Assembly (NCBI RefSeq): GCF_002149965.1
Contig: NZ_MSQB01000022.1
Coordinates: forward strand, 1 to 64,000
Length of the DNA: 64,000 nt
Direction: 5' to 3'
DNA from: Novosphingobium panipatense
GTDB taxonomy: Bacteria > Pseudomonadota > Alphaproteobacteria > Sphingomonadales > Sphingomonadaceae
Shown one piece after another: positions 50,880-60,628 of this stretch. A model generated the notes under the pieces. It searched no databases. It saw only the letters and a program-made list of their open reading frames with translations, and had not been told where the DNA came from. Position 1 is the first letter of the stretch, and every line of letters starts with the position of its first letter. The position numbers were made by a program, and so were the translations under genes.

Positions 50880-51533
50880 TCAGCAGATCATTTCGGCAAG
50901 CATGCGCGGCGCGTGGATGGTCAGGCGATCGTCGTCGCGGCTGATGATTCCCCGCCGGATCAGCGCGGCAATCGCGCGCGAGGCGGTTTCGCGCGTCGTG
51001 TTCGCGCCCAGGGCCAGGGTGGTCACGCGCGGCGGTGGGGCAATGGTATCGCGGCCGTCGGCAAGCGCGATCAGTTCGGCATAGACGCGCCCGGCAGCGC
51101 TATAGGTCATCCGCGTGACCATGCGATCGAGCGCGCGGTCGAGCTGCCTCGCCAGCAAGCGCGCCATTCCGGCGGCGATCTGGACATTTCCGGCGACGAG
51201 TTCGGCGATTTTCGTGGCTTCGGCGCAGAGCAACTGACAGTCTAGCAGGGCGCTGATCTCGGCGCGGTGGACGCTGGCAGCGGGATAGGCGCCGAAGAAC
51301 TCGCCCGGCCCATGTTGCGCCACCTGCTGGCGCTGCCCTTCCAGGCCATATGTCTCGACCCTGAGGGCGCCGTCGATAACGAGCCAGCAATTGTGCGAAG
51401 GCTCTCCCTGCCGGGCCAGAATGTCCTTCGATGAGAGGCGCTGGGGGATGAGCACGCGCGCAAGCGCCTCGGCAGCAGGCCGATCGCATCGAAAGATCGC
51501 TCTTATTGCCTCGATCTGAGCTTCGAAATCCAA
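50880..51533 (-). CDS. Crp/Fnr family transcriptional regulator
   Basis: This 217-residue protein has a cyclic-nucleotide-binding-like beta roll (RLSSKDILARQGEPSHNCWLVIDGALRVETYG, FGAYPAASVHRAEISALLDCQLL), a long dimerisation helix and a C-terminal winged helix (ALGANTTRETASRAIAALIRRGII). The recognition helix RETASR has the Arg-Glu-x3-Arg arrangement that reads TGTGA half-sites in CRP. A perfect TGTGA/TCACA palindrome lies 114-131 bp upstream of its start. The usual cAMP-contacting residues are not evident and no FNR-type cysteine cluster is present. A TTG start with GAGGGG 6 bases upstream is well supported. It is convergent with the SLOG gene (4 bp apart) and probably regulates that locus or the nearby RNA. 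Confidence 0.82.
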   Translation of the reverse strand: MDFEAQIEAIRAIFRCDRPAAEALARVLIPQRLSSKDILARQGEPSHNCWLVIDGALRVETYGLEGQRQQVAQHGPGEFFGAYPAASVHRAEISALLDCQLLCAEATKIAELVAGNVQIAAGMARLLARQLDRALDRMVTRMTYSAAGRVYAELIALADGRDTIAPPPRVTTLALGANTTRETASRAIAALIRRGIISRDDDRLTIHAPRMLAEMIC

Positions 51534-51646
51534 TGGCTGCCCCTCAGCCGAAACGGTCCTTCACCGCACGACTGAGCCCCGCTTAGCCGATTCTTGCCGG
51601 GTAGGGGAAGAAGCCAGTGCCAAATCCTGTCGCCAATTCCTGTCGG

Positions 51647-51664
51647 GTGTGATCCCGATCACAC
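51647..51664. promoter_or_regulatory. Perfect Crp-type palindrome
   Basis: GTGTGATC-CC-GATCACAC is an 18-bp perfect dyad containing TGTGA-N6-TCACA, the canonical CRP site. It lies between the leftward Crp-family gene and a rightward terminator-ended transcript. A TACATAAAT -10-like sequence (51685-51693) would place the centre of the dyad near -41.5, the class II activator position. Confidence 0.8.
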
Positions 51665-51696
51665 GTCTTCGACTTCTTATGGCGTACATAAATTGC

Positions 51697-51773
51697 GCGA
51701 CCCGAAGGCGGCTCGTAACAGAGCAGCCCCATTACTTGGCCCGAAGGTCTTTTTGGCCTTCGGGCCATTTTTT
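51697..51773 (+). ncRNA. Candidate Crp-controlled small RNA
   Basis: A transcript starting near 51697 (7 bases after the TACATA box) would be about 77 nt long. It would carry a GGCTC/GAGC hairpin near 51708-51731 and end in a perfect intrinsic terminator. No open reading frame with a credible start fits the interval, and the terminator belongs to no visible gene. The transcription start is estimated from the promoter-like sequence, so the 5' end is approximate. Confidence 0.45.
51737..51773 (+). terminator. Strong orphan Rho-independent terminator
   Basis: TGGCCCGAAGG (51737-51747) and CCTTCGGGCCA (51757-51767) form a perfect 11-bp stem around a 9-base loop, followed by six T residues (51768-51773). 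No protein gene reads into it on this strand: the nearest upstream rightward gene ends at 50875, with a convergent gene between. Confidence 0.9.
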
Positions 51774-52126
51774 CGGAGCTTCATGCCGGGGGTGTGGCGT
51801 TTCAGGCTCCCGTACGAAGTGCGACCCGAGGGCGGGTGTCGAAGTGCGCGAGGTTCTTTTTTCGTCGCCACTATTTGCTGCCGTAGAGGGCGGTTCGGGA
51901 CAAGTGAAAATAAAGTCATTGCGGTGTTAAACATGCCGCCTTTCGAAAGACATCGATTGCTGAAGGCAGCGGCCTTATTTCGGCAGGAATGTGGGATTTC
52001 CGCGCGAAGTTATTCATTCTGTTCGAAGAAAGCAGGCCGGATGGTCATTGCGCTTCGCAGTTTGCCAAGACGACCGGTTTGGTCCTTTTTCCCGATTTCG
52101 GACGGTGTCGACCGATCTCCGCAAAC
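51774..52126. other. Intergenic stretch without recognisable gene
   Basis: This 350-bp stretch lies between the orphan terminator and the M28 peptidase terminator. Open frames cross it but none has a plausible start, codon pattern or recognisable protein. It holds T-rich patches (TTCTTTTTTCG near 51870) and an AAATAAAG segment near 51910. I see no clear promoter, tRNA or repeat. Confidence 0.5.
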
Positions 52127-52166
52127 GGGATGCCCCGGCACCTGAGCATCGGTGCCGGGGCATCCC
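52127..52166 (-). terminator. 16-bp hairpin terminator of M28 peptidase gene
   Basis: GGGATGCCCCGGCACC (52127-52142) and GGTGCCGGGGCATCCC (52151-52166) pair perfectly around an 8-base loop, 9 bases after the peptidase stop on the minus strand. The tail read leftward is only GTTTG, so termination may be partial or Rho-assisted. Confidence 0.7.
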
Positions 52167-52174
52167 GCGATCGT

Positions 52175-53860
<1,686 letters not shown>

Positions 53861-53999
53861 CGGTACTCCTTGGCCCCTGAGGCCGGATGTTGCGAGGCGC
53901 GCTGAATCGGTCGATCCGCTGGCGCCGATGATCACGATCCCCGCTCGCTTGTCGATACGTGTACTGCATGATTTCGACAGGCGCGGATATGAAATCGTT

Positions 54000-55139
54000 T
54001 TAAACCGATCGGGCAACTACCCGTTGTTCCGCGAGACGAAAGTCCAATCGGGCCTCGGCGATCGCCTGCCCAAGTCGCCGCGCTTCGTCTACGGTGTTCC
54101 AGGCATGGAAGGAGGCGCGCAGGCATTGTCCGCGCACGTCGTATCGGAAATCGCCGGGTGCAAGCGTCTGCCGCAGCGTTTCGACATCGTCGAACAGCAG
54201 GCAGAGCGTGCCGCCTCGGCCGTGCATGTCGATCGGGCGGTTCACCGCCTCCTCGAAGGCGGAGATGCAGGTGCGGTTATGACGCAGCACCGTGTCCTGT
54301 CCGATCGCGCGCAGGGTCTCGATCCCCGCAGCGGCGAGCGCGAAGGGGGCGATGGATGGACTTCCGCCCTGGAAACGGCTGGCGTCGGCGGCGTGGCGGA
54401 AGCTGCGGATATCGAACTCGAAAGGATCCTCGTGGCCGAACCAGCCGAGGTCGAGCGGTTCGATCGTTGCCGTCACTTCGCTGCGCAGCCAGAGCCATGC
54501 GGCGCCCGGCCCGCCGCAGAGCCATTTGACGCTGGATCCGATCACGGCGTCCACGCCCCAATCTCGGGGCGAGACCGGCAGGATTCCGGCCGATTGCGCG
54601 ACATCGACGATGGAAAGCGCGCCGTGTCTCCGGGCGAGGGCGGCGATTTCCACGATGGGGGAGGTGATGCCGGTGTTGGAATGGACGTGCATGGCGACGA
54701 CAGCCGCTACCCTGTCATCGATGTGGCGTTCCCAGGTGGCGGCATCGCCGGGGGACTGCGCGGCGGGTATCAGCACGGTCTCGAAGCCCAGCCGCTCCAG
54801 ACCCTGCGCGACATAGCCGACGGTGGGAAAGGCCTGCTCCGACATCACTATCCGGTTGCGTCCTTTTGCAGGGCGCAGGCCGGAAAGCAGCGAGAACAGG
54901 GCGGCGGAGACGCTCTGCTGCGGTGCGATTTCCGATATCTCCGCGCCGATCAGTCCGCCGATGGCGCTGCGGAAACGCTCGATCGTGTCGAGCCACGGTC
55001 CCCAGGCGGCCCCGCCCGTGTCCTGCCATGGCGCCAGATAGCCCTCGTCCAGCGCGGCGCGGGCCGAGCGGGGAAGGCATCCCACCGAATGGCTAAGGAG
55101 ATAGGGGCCGCCTTCGGGAACGTGGAACAAGTCGATCAT
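54000..55139 (-). CDS. kynU: Kynureninase-like PLP enzyme
   Basis: This 379-residue class V aminotransferase-fold protein has the PLP lysine at about 205 in GSSVKWLCGGPGAAWLW, where K-aromatic-L-x-GGPG is a kynureninase signature, and the cofactor-pyridine Asp179 in IVDVAQSAG. Kynureninase cleaves kynurenine to anthranilate and alanine in tryptophan breakdown. The sequence is shorter than some kynureninases and diverged (usual HSAG is QSAG), so another beta-eliminating function cannot be excluded. Its ATG 55139 begins 3 bp after the tryptophan 2,3-dioxygenase stop, which strongly supports the kynurenine pathway. Confidence 0.75.
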   Translation of the reverse strand: MIDLFHVPEGGPYLLSHSVGCLPRSARAALDEGYLAPWQDTGGAAWGPWLDTIERFRSAIGGLIGAEISEIAPQQSVSAALFSLLSGLRPAKGRNRIVMSEQAFPTVGYVAQGLERLGFETVLIPAAQSPGDAATWERHIDDRVAAVVAMHVHSNTGITSPIVEIAALARRHGALSIVDVAQSAGILPVSPRDWGVDAVIGSSVKWLCGGPGAAWLWLRSEVTATIEPLDLGWFGHEDPFEFDIRSFRHAADASRFQGGSPSIAPFALAAAGIETLRAIGQDTVLRHNRTCISAFEEAVNRPIDMHGRGGTLCLLFDDVETLRQTLAPGDFRYDVRGQCLRASFHAWNTVDEARRLGQAIAEARLDFRLAEQRVVARSV

Positions 55140-55142
55140 CGG

Positions 55143-55890
55143 TCAGTGGCTCGCCTTTTCCGCAATGCTGTCGCGGACTCGGCCATAGTCATGGCCCCAT
55201 TCGTCGGTCATTTCCACGCGCACATCCCAAAGCGCCGGGAAAAAGCGATGCTTGGCGCCGGCTTGCAGCAGATCGACCGAACGTCCCTTGAGCGAGGCTG
55301 AACCCATGCCGATCGAGCGATGGATCAGGAACAGGTGATGCCAGCGGAACTTGCCGAAGAGTTCGTCCAGCTCGATCAGGGCTTCGGCCAAGGCATAGGC
55401 TTCGTCGTGGGCATAGTCATGGTCGTAGATATCCCGCACCGTGCGTCCAGCACCGGTGACGTAGGCCGCGTCGAAGGTCTGCCAAAGATCGGGAATGATG
55501 CGGAGAAGTACACGAAATCCGGGCGATTCCTGGCCGCTGCCGTTGCCGAGTTGCAGCCGGATCTGCTGGTATTCCTTGGGTGACATCGTTTCCAGCAGAT
55601 CGAGCTGGTCGATCATCATGCGCAGGATCCGGTGGCAGCGCGTCAGCAGGGTGATGACCCGGAAGGCCTGCTTGTCGCGAAGGTGTTCGTCCACCGCCAC
55701 GATCGAATAGGCCATCAGCTTCATCCAGAGTTCCTCGACCTGATGGACAATCTGGAACTGGAGTTCGTCGGCATTGGCCAGATCGTCGAACGGTTTCTGG
55801 CAGGTCAGCAGGCGTTCGGTCTGGAGGTAGATTTCGTAGTCGAGCGCGGGCTGGCGCTTCGAGCAGTTCGTAGACCTTGCGGCGTTCCAT
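55143..55890 (-). pseudogene. kynA: Tryptophan 2,3-dioxygenase gene with apparent 1-bp frameshift near its start
   Basis: The body encodes a TDO: ALDYEIYLQTERLLTCQ, FQIVHQVEELWMKLMAY (haem-pocket region), GNGSGQESPGFRVLLRI and KFRWHHLFLIHRSIGMGS. The natural start is ATG 55890 with GGGGAGA just upstream, encoding MERRKVYELLE. That frame then diverges, and the TDO frame resumes as RQPALDYE after one extra base (G at about 55857). In the TDO frame itself no well-placed start with a ribosome site exists: the alternative GTG at 55928 reads through the ribosome site of the other frame and gives an unrelated N-terminus. Either a sequencing error, a real disrupted gene or a frameshift event is possible. 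Confidence 0.75.
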
Positions 55891-55939
55891 GTTGTCTCCC
55901 CGGGGAACTTGTGGGAGGACAATAGCACTCGGCGTTCGG

Positions 55940-55957
55940 GACATTGGTCCCAATGTC
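55940..55957. promoter_or_regulatory. 18-bp palindrome between kynA and Lrp-type regulator
   Basis: GACATTGG-TC-CCAATGTC is a perfect dyad, 50-67 bp before the kynA start and 68-85 bp before the divergent regulator start. Such a position suits binding by the adjacent Lrp/AsnC-type protein, possibly controlling both genes. Confidence 0.65.
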
Positions 55958-56024
55958 AGGGGCGGTGGCGCCATGCGTAGAACGTTTGGTACTAAAGAGG
56001 CTAAATCAGGGAACAAGCGTTTCG

Positions 56025-56510
56025 ATGAAGAAGGGCATGGCACTCGACGCGGCCGACAGGCGCATTCTCGCGGCGCTGGAGCGCGATGCGCGGCTCAGCT
56101 TCGCGGGGCTGGGCGACATGGCGGGTCTGTCCAAGACGCCGAGCTGGAAACGGGTTCAGGCCATGGAGAAGGCGGGGGTCATCACTGGCTACCGCGCGGT
56201 GATCGAGCCTGCGGCGATCGGCCTGGGGACGAGCGCGTTTGTTCATGTCTCGATCGAGTTCGATCGTCACGAAGCCTTCGAACAAGCGGTGGCCGAGGAA
56301 GCCGCCGTGCTGACCTGTCACGCTGTGGTCGGCGATTTCGATTACATGCTGCACGTCATGACCAGTGAGATGACCGATCTCGACGACTTCCTGCGCAACC
56401 GTCTGCGCCGCCTGCCCGGGGTGCGCCATTTCAACACGACCCTGGCGATGCGCGATGTGAAGCCGCGCGCCTACCTCACCGACGCGGCCAGGGAACGGGA
56501 CGGCCGATGA
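56025..56510 (+). CDS. Lrp/AsnC family regulator (KynR-like)
   Basis: This 161-residue regulator has an N-terminal helix-turn-helix (LDAADRRILAALERDARLSFAGLGDMAGLSKTPSWKRVQAMEKAGVITGYRAV) and a C-terminal RAM ligand domain (FVHVSIEFDRHEAFEQAVAEE, CHAVVGDFDYMLHVMTSEMTDLDDFL). Lrp-type activators named KynR control kynurenine genes in other proteobacteria in response to kynurenine, and this gene is divergent from kynA. ATG 56025 is chosen; ATG 56037 is an alternative. The palindrome at 55940 is its likely operator. Confidence 0.85.
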   Translation: MKKGMALDAADRRILAALERDARLSFAGLGDMAGLSKTPSWKRVQAMEKAGVITGYRAVIEPAAIGLGTSAFVHVSIEFDRHEAFEQAVAEEAAVLTCHAVVGDFDYMLHVMTSEMTDLDDFLRNRLRRLPGVRHFNTTLAMRDVKPRAYLTDAARERDGR

Positions 56511-56528
56511 GGTGCGGGCGCGGTTCGG

Positions 56529-56978
56529 TCAGTCGATTTCCTCGACCTGGTCGAGGTAGTCGCCGTAGCCTTCTTCCTCCATGTCCTCGCGCGGGACGAA
56601 GCGTAGCGAGGCGGAGTTGATGCAGTAGCGCAGGCCGCCGCGATCGAGCGGTCCGTCCTCGAAGACGTGGCCGAGATGGCTGTCGCCGTGGGCGGAACGC
56701 ACTTCGGTGCGGATCATGCCGTGGGTACGGTCGACCAGGTTGTTCACATTCGCCGCTTCGATCGGCTTGGTGAAGCTGGGCCAGCCGCAGCCGGATTCGT
56801 ACTTGTCGGAAGAAGCGAAGAGCGGCTCGCCCGAAACGATGTCGACATAGATGCCCGGCTTCTTGTTGTAGAGGTACTCCCCGCTGCCCGGACGCTCGGT
56901 GCCGCTGCGCTGGGTGACGTGGAACTGCTCGGGCGTCAGGCGGGCGATGGCCTCTTCGGTCTTTTCGTAACTGGGCAT
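56529..56978 (-). CDS. msrB: Peptide-methionine (R)-S-oxide reductase
   Basis: This 149-residue MsrB has KTEEAIARLTPEQFHVTQRSGTE, GIYVDIVSGEPLFASSDKYESGCGWPSF, HGDSHLGHVFEDGP and the catalytic Cys in LRYCINSASLRF. The CxxC pairs that bind structural zinc in many MsrB proteins are absent here, placing it in the zinc-free branch. It repairs methionine-R-sulfoxide in proteins, with thioredoxin as reductant. ATG 56978 has AGGAGAA upstream. It is divergent from the succinylarginine dihydrolase gene. Confidence 0.9.
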   Translation of the reverse strand: MPSYEKTEEAIARLTPEQFHVTQRSGTERPGSGEYLYNKKPGIYVDIVSGEPLFASSDKYESGCGWPSFTKPIEAANVNNLVDRTHGMIRTEVRSAHGDSHLGHVFEDGPLDRGGLRYCINSASLRFVPREDMEEEGYGDYLDQVEEID

Positions 56979-57123
56979 GCGTGGTTCTCCTTGGGCGCGA
57001 AGATGGGGATGGCGTGATCTGGTTGAAAGGGGGCGCGCGTTCGAAACCCGAGGGCTTGCGGCGGTCCCGCGGATAGGCCAGCAATGGCTGCGCAGCAAAC
57101 CTTCGAAGGATAGCAGAGCGGCA

Positions 57124-58428
57124 ATGCGCGAGATCAATTTCGATGGGCTGGTCGGTCCCAGCCACAACTATGCGGGTCTTTCGCTGGGCAATATCGCCTC
57201 GGCATCGAATGCCGGTGCCGAATCCGCGCCGCGAACGGCGGCCTTGCAGGGTATCGGCAAGATGCGGCGAATGCTGGCTCTCGGCCTGCCGCAAGGCCTG
57301 TTCCTCCCGCATGACCGGCCCAATGCGGACTGGCTGCGCAAGCTGGGTTTCGCCGGAAACGACCAGGCCGTGCTGCGCAGCGCCTGGGAGCAGGAACCGG
57401 CGCTGCTGCGCAATGCCTTTTCCGCTTCCTCGATGTGGACGGCCAATGCCGCGACCGTATCCCCGGCACCCGACACGGCGGACGGACGCTGCCATTTCAC
57501 CGTCGCCAATCTTTCCACGATGCTCCATCGCAGTATCGAGCACGACCAGACTTTCCGCCAGCTTCGCCTCGCCTTCGCGGATGAGCGCCATTTCGCCGTC
57601 CATCCGGCGCTGCCGTCCGGCCTTGGCGATGAGGGCGCGGCCAACTTCATGCGTCTCGGCCAAAGCCATGCGCAGCGCAGTCTCGAGCTATTCGTCTATG
57701 GCGAGCGTACGGCGCAGGGCGGCGGCGCCAGCACGTTTCCGGCCCGGCAGCACCGCGCGGCAAGCGCGGCAGTGGCGCGTCTGCACGGGCTGGGGAGCGG
57801 GGATCATGCGCTTGTCCGGCAGAGCGAGATCGCGATCGCGGCAGGCGCATTCCACAACGACGTCGTTGCGGTTGCCAACGAAAACGTGCTGTTCACGCAC
57901 GAACAGGCCTTCGCGGACCGCGAGGCGGTGTTCGGCCTGGTGCGGGAGCGCGTTCCCGGTGCCGCCATTGTCGAGGCGCCTGCCGATCGCATCGATCTCG
58001 ATTTGGCCATCCGCACTTACTTGTTCAACTCGCAGCTGGTGACGCTGCCGGGCGGGGACATGGCGCTGATCCTGCCGCAGGAGGCGCGAGAGGCGCCTGC
58101 GGTCTGGGGCTGGCTTCAGGACGTTCTCGCGGCGGACAATCCGATCCGCCATCTCGAAGTGGTGGATGTTCGCGAATCCATGCGCAACGGCGGCGGTCCT
58201 GCCTGCCTGCGCCTGCGCGTCGCCGTATCGGACGAGGCCCATGGCGCGATCGATCCGCGCTTCCTGCTCGACGAGCGGATCTGCGACCGGATCGAGGCGG
58301 TGGTGGACCGGGAATGGCCAGAGCGCATCGCGCCCGGCGATCTGGGCGAGCCCGAGCTTTGGCAGCGGTGCCGGATCGCGCGTGGCGCCCTGCTGGATGC
58401 ATTGGGTTTCGCGGCGGGCGAATTGTAA
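57124..58428 (+). CDS. astB: N-succinylarginine dihydrolase
   Basis: This 434-residue amidinotransferase-fold enzyme matches AstB along its length: NFDGLVGPSHNYAGLSLGNIAS, PRTAALQGIGKMR, FSASSMWTANAATVSP, TFPARQH, GAFHNDVVAVANENVLFTHE and the nucleophile Cys in RNGGGPACLRLRV. It hydrolyses N2-succinylarginine to succinylornithine, CO2 and ammonia in arginine catabolism. The other ast genes are not adjacent. ATG 57124 is chosen because the protein then begins REINFDGLVGPSH as in the family. Confidence 0.92.
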   Translation: MREINFDGLVGPSHNYAGLSLGNIASASNAGAESAPRTAALQGIGKMRRMLALGLPQGLFLPHDRPNADWLRKLGFAGNDQAVLRSAWEQEPALLRNAFSASSMWTANAATVSPAPDTADGRCHFTVANLSTMLHRSIEHDQTFRQLRLAFADERHFAVHPALPSGLGDEGAANFMRLGQSHAQRSLELFVYGERTAQGGGASTFPARQHRAASAAVARLHGLGSGDHALVRQSEIAIAAGAFHNDVVAVANENVLFTHEQAFADREAVFGLVRERVPGAAIVEAPADRIDLDLAIRTYLFNSQLVTLPGGDMALILPQEAREAPAVWGWLQDVLAADNPIRHLEVVDVRESMRNGGGPACLRLRVAVSDEAHGAIDPRFLLDERICDRIEAVVDREWPERIAPGDLGEPELWQRCRIARGALLDALGFAAGEL

Positions 58429-58443
58429 GCGCGGAGCGACCTT

Positions 58444-59259
58444 TCAGTCCTCGCGCGCTTTCTTGATCACGAGCGTATCCGCAGCGATCCATGCCAGCAG
58501 CGCCGAGGTATTGCTTCCCAGCGCGGCCTGGGCAAGGCCGCTGCGGTCGCGGCTGCCCAGCACGACGAGATCGGGCGCGAACGCGGCGATGCTGCGGGCC
58601 AGGACCTCGTCCGGTGCGCCGAGTTCGAGGCGTGGGACAATTCGTGCCGCAAGCTCGGCGGGCAGTTCGCCGTCGTCGAGGAAGCTGGCCAGTTTCGTTT
58701 CGGCCTCGCGGCGCAGTTCTTCGCGCATGCCGTCGGAATCGATCCATCCGCGAAACGGCACATGATAGGCGTGAACCACGTCGATCGGGATTTCTGGGAA
58801 CAGTTCTGCGGCCAGGCGCAGGGTGCGCAGCGCGTCGGCCGATAGATCCACGGAAACCAGCATGCGCCTGTAAGGTTGGTGCGGTCGCTGTTTGACGATC
58901 AATACCGGCGCGGCGGCATTGCGGATGATGTGGTCCACCGCCGTGCCGAGGAAATAGTCGCCCACATGGTTGAAGCGGGCGATGCCGGTAACGATCAGTG
59001 CGGGCGCGATGTCCCGCGCGACGTCCGCGATCGTATCCGGGGCGGGGCCGAGCGGGAGCAGGACGGTGACTTTGTCCTGGGTGCCGGAAAGGGTGGCCCG
59101 CACATCGCTGTCGGTAACGGTTTCGCCGGGGCGCATGGCATGGACCACGCATGTTTCGACCTGCCATTGCCGGCCCAGCATCAGCGCGCGGTCCACGGCG
59201 CGGTCGCTTCTTGCGCTGAGATCCGTGGCCACCAGTACCGGTCCGCGTTGTCCTGCCAT
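58444..59259 (-). CDS. Tandem universal stress protein
   Basis: This 271-residue protein has two UspA-like halves: the first from PVLVATDLSARSDRAVDRALML to APVLIVKQ, the second from RMLVSVDLSADALRTLRLA to ADTLVIKK. The second half keeps a G-x2-G-x(9)-S-like end (LGSRDRSGLAQAALGSNTS) that can bind ATP. The family supports survival under stress. ATG 59259 follows AAGGAG by 7 bases. It lies 19 bp downstream of nhaA in the same direction, so the two are probably co-transcribed. Confidence 0.85.
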   Translation of the reverse strand: MAGQRGPVLVATDLSARSDRAVDRALMLGRQWQVETCVVHAMRPGETVTDSDVRATLSGTQDKVTVLLPLGPAPDTIADVARDIAPALIVTGIARFNHVGDYFLGTAVDHIIRNAAAPVLIVKQRPHQPYRRMLVSVDLSADALRTLRLAAELFPEIPIDVVHAYHVPFRGWIDSDGMREELRREAETKLASFLDDGELPAELAARIVPRLELGAPDEVLARSIAAFAPDLVVLGSRDRSGLAQAALGSNTSALLAWIAADTLVIKKARED

Positions 59260-59278
59260 GCCCACGCTCCTTTCGGGT

Positions 59279-60484
59279 TCAGTCCTTGATAGTGGCGGCC
59301 TTGATAATGGGAGGCCTTGCGGGTCGGCGCTGCGCGCTCAGTCGCAACACGGCGAAGCCCGTGAGCGCGGAGACGATCGAGCCGCCCAGCACGCCGATCT
59401 TCACTTCGTCGATCAGGAGCGGGTCGCTGAAGGCAAGGCCGCCCACGAACAGGCTCATGGTAAAGCCGATGCCGCAGAGCAGGCACATGCCGTAAGTCTG
59501 AAGCCATGTCGCGCCGCTTGGCCGCTTGGCGATCCCCAGGCGCGCGCAGAGCCAGAGCGCCAGGAAGACGCCGACTTGCTTGCCCAGGAACAGGCCCCCG
59601 GCAACGCCCATGGGGAGCGGGGCCAGCAAATGCTCGATACCGATGCCCGCCAGCGAGACGCCGGCATTGGCGAAGCCGAACAGGGGAACGATGCCATAGG
59701 CGACCCAGCCGTGGAGGCCGTGCTCCAGCCGGTGCAGCGGCGATTCCTCGCTGTCGGGCGCGCCGGGCGTGACGCGGATGGGGATCAGGCTCGCCGCAAG
59801 AACGCCCGCGATCGTCGCATGGACGCCGGACAGCAGTACGGCCAGCCACAGCATTGCCGCCAGCACGAGGTAGGGCCACAGGCGTTTCACGCCGACACGG
59901 TTGAGCACGAACATCACGCCCATGATCACGCCCGCCGCAAGCAGGGCCGCGCCGTGGATCTGGCTGGTATAGGCCAGGGCGATCACCGCAACCGCGCCCA
60001 TGTCGTCGACGATGGCGACGGTCGTGAGGAACAGCTTGAGCGAGGCGGGCACGCGCTTGCCTAGAATGGCCATGACGCCGATGGCAAAGGCGATGTCGGT
60101 AGCGGCGGGGATGGCCCAGCCGCGCGCCAGTCCCGGCGTGGAACCCGCGATCGCGAGGTAGATCAGCGCGGGGAAGACCATGCCCGCGGCAGCGGCGATC
60201 GCGGGAAGGGCGCGGTCGGACCAGTTGGACAAGTGCCCGTCCACGAACTCGCGCTTGATCTCCAGACCGACCAGCAGGAAGAACAGCGCCATCAGCCCGT
60301 CGTTGATCCAGTGCGCCAGCGACATCGGACCGATCATGACGTGAAGGGCGTGGAAATAGCCCTCGGCAAGCGGGCTGTTCGCAACGATCAGCGCCAGCGC
60401 CGCCGCGATCATCAGCAGGATGCCGCCGGACGCCTCGCTGTGCAGGAAGGCACGCAGTGCGGAGCGGGGGCGTTTCAGGATCAT
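59279..60484 (-). CDS. nhaA: Na+/H+ antiporter NhaA
   Basis: This 401-residue inner-membrane protein has 11-12 hydrophobic helices and the NhaA signatures IPAATDIAFAIGVMAILGKRVP and VAIVDDMGAVAVIALAYT, which hold the ion-binding Asp residues, plus FFLLVGLEIKREF. It exchanges external protons for internal sodium and controls pH and salt balance. I chose ATG 60484 (MILKRPRSALRAFL); the longer in-frame start adds 23 atypical residues. It is followed by the tandem Usp gene. Confidence 0.92.
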   Translation of the reverse strand: MILKRPRSALRAFLHSEASGGILLMIAAALALIVANSPLAEGYFHALHVMIGPMSLAHWINDGLMALFFLLVGLEIKREFVDGHLSNWSDRALPAIAAAAGMVFPALIYLAIAGSTPGLARGWAIPAATDIAFAIGVMAILGKRVPASLKLFLTTVAIVDDMGAVAVIALAYTSQIHGAALLAAGVIMGVMFVLNRVGVKRLWPYLVLAAMLWLAVLLSGVHATIAGVLAASLIPIRVTPGAPDSEESPLHRLEHGLHGWVAYGIVPLFGFANAGVSLAGIGIEHLLAPLPMGVAGGLFLGKQVGVFLALWLCARLGIAKRPSGATWLQTYGMCLLCGIGFTMSLFVGGLAFSDPLLIDEVKIGVLGGSIVSALTGFAVLRLSAQRRPARPPIIKAATIKD

Positions 60485-60628
60485 CGCTGCGAGAGAGGCT
60501 TTCTTATGCGGAAGGAGAAAGGGCGGGACGCGCCTTTCCGGCCCGTATCTCACCGTGGGATCGCGGACAGCCTAACCGGACAAGCCGGATAATTCCACTT
60601 CATCAGGACCCAAGTCTCGAAAAAACGC

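Noticed and set aside
51594..52145. 183-residue open frame across the intergenic region after the Crp-family gene
   Set aside because: It reads through the Crp dyad and an intrinsic terminator and its translation is not protein-like. An RNA gene explains the region better.
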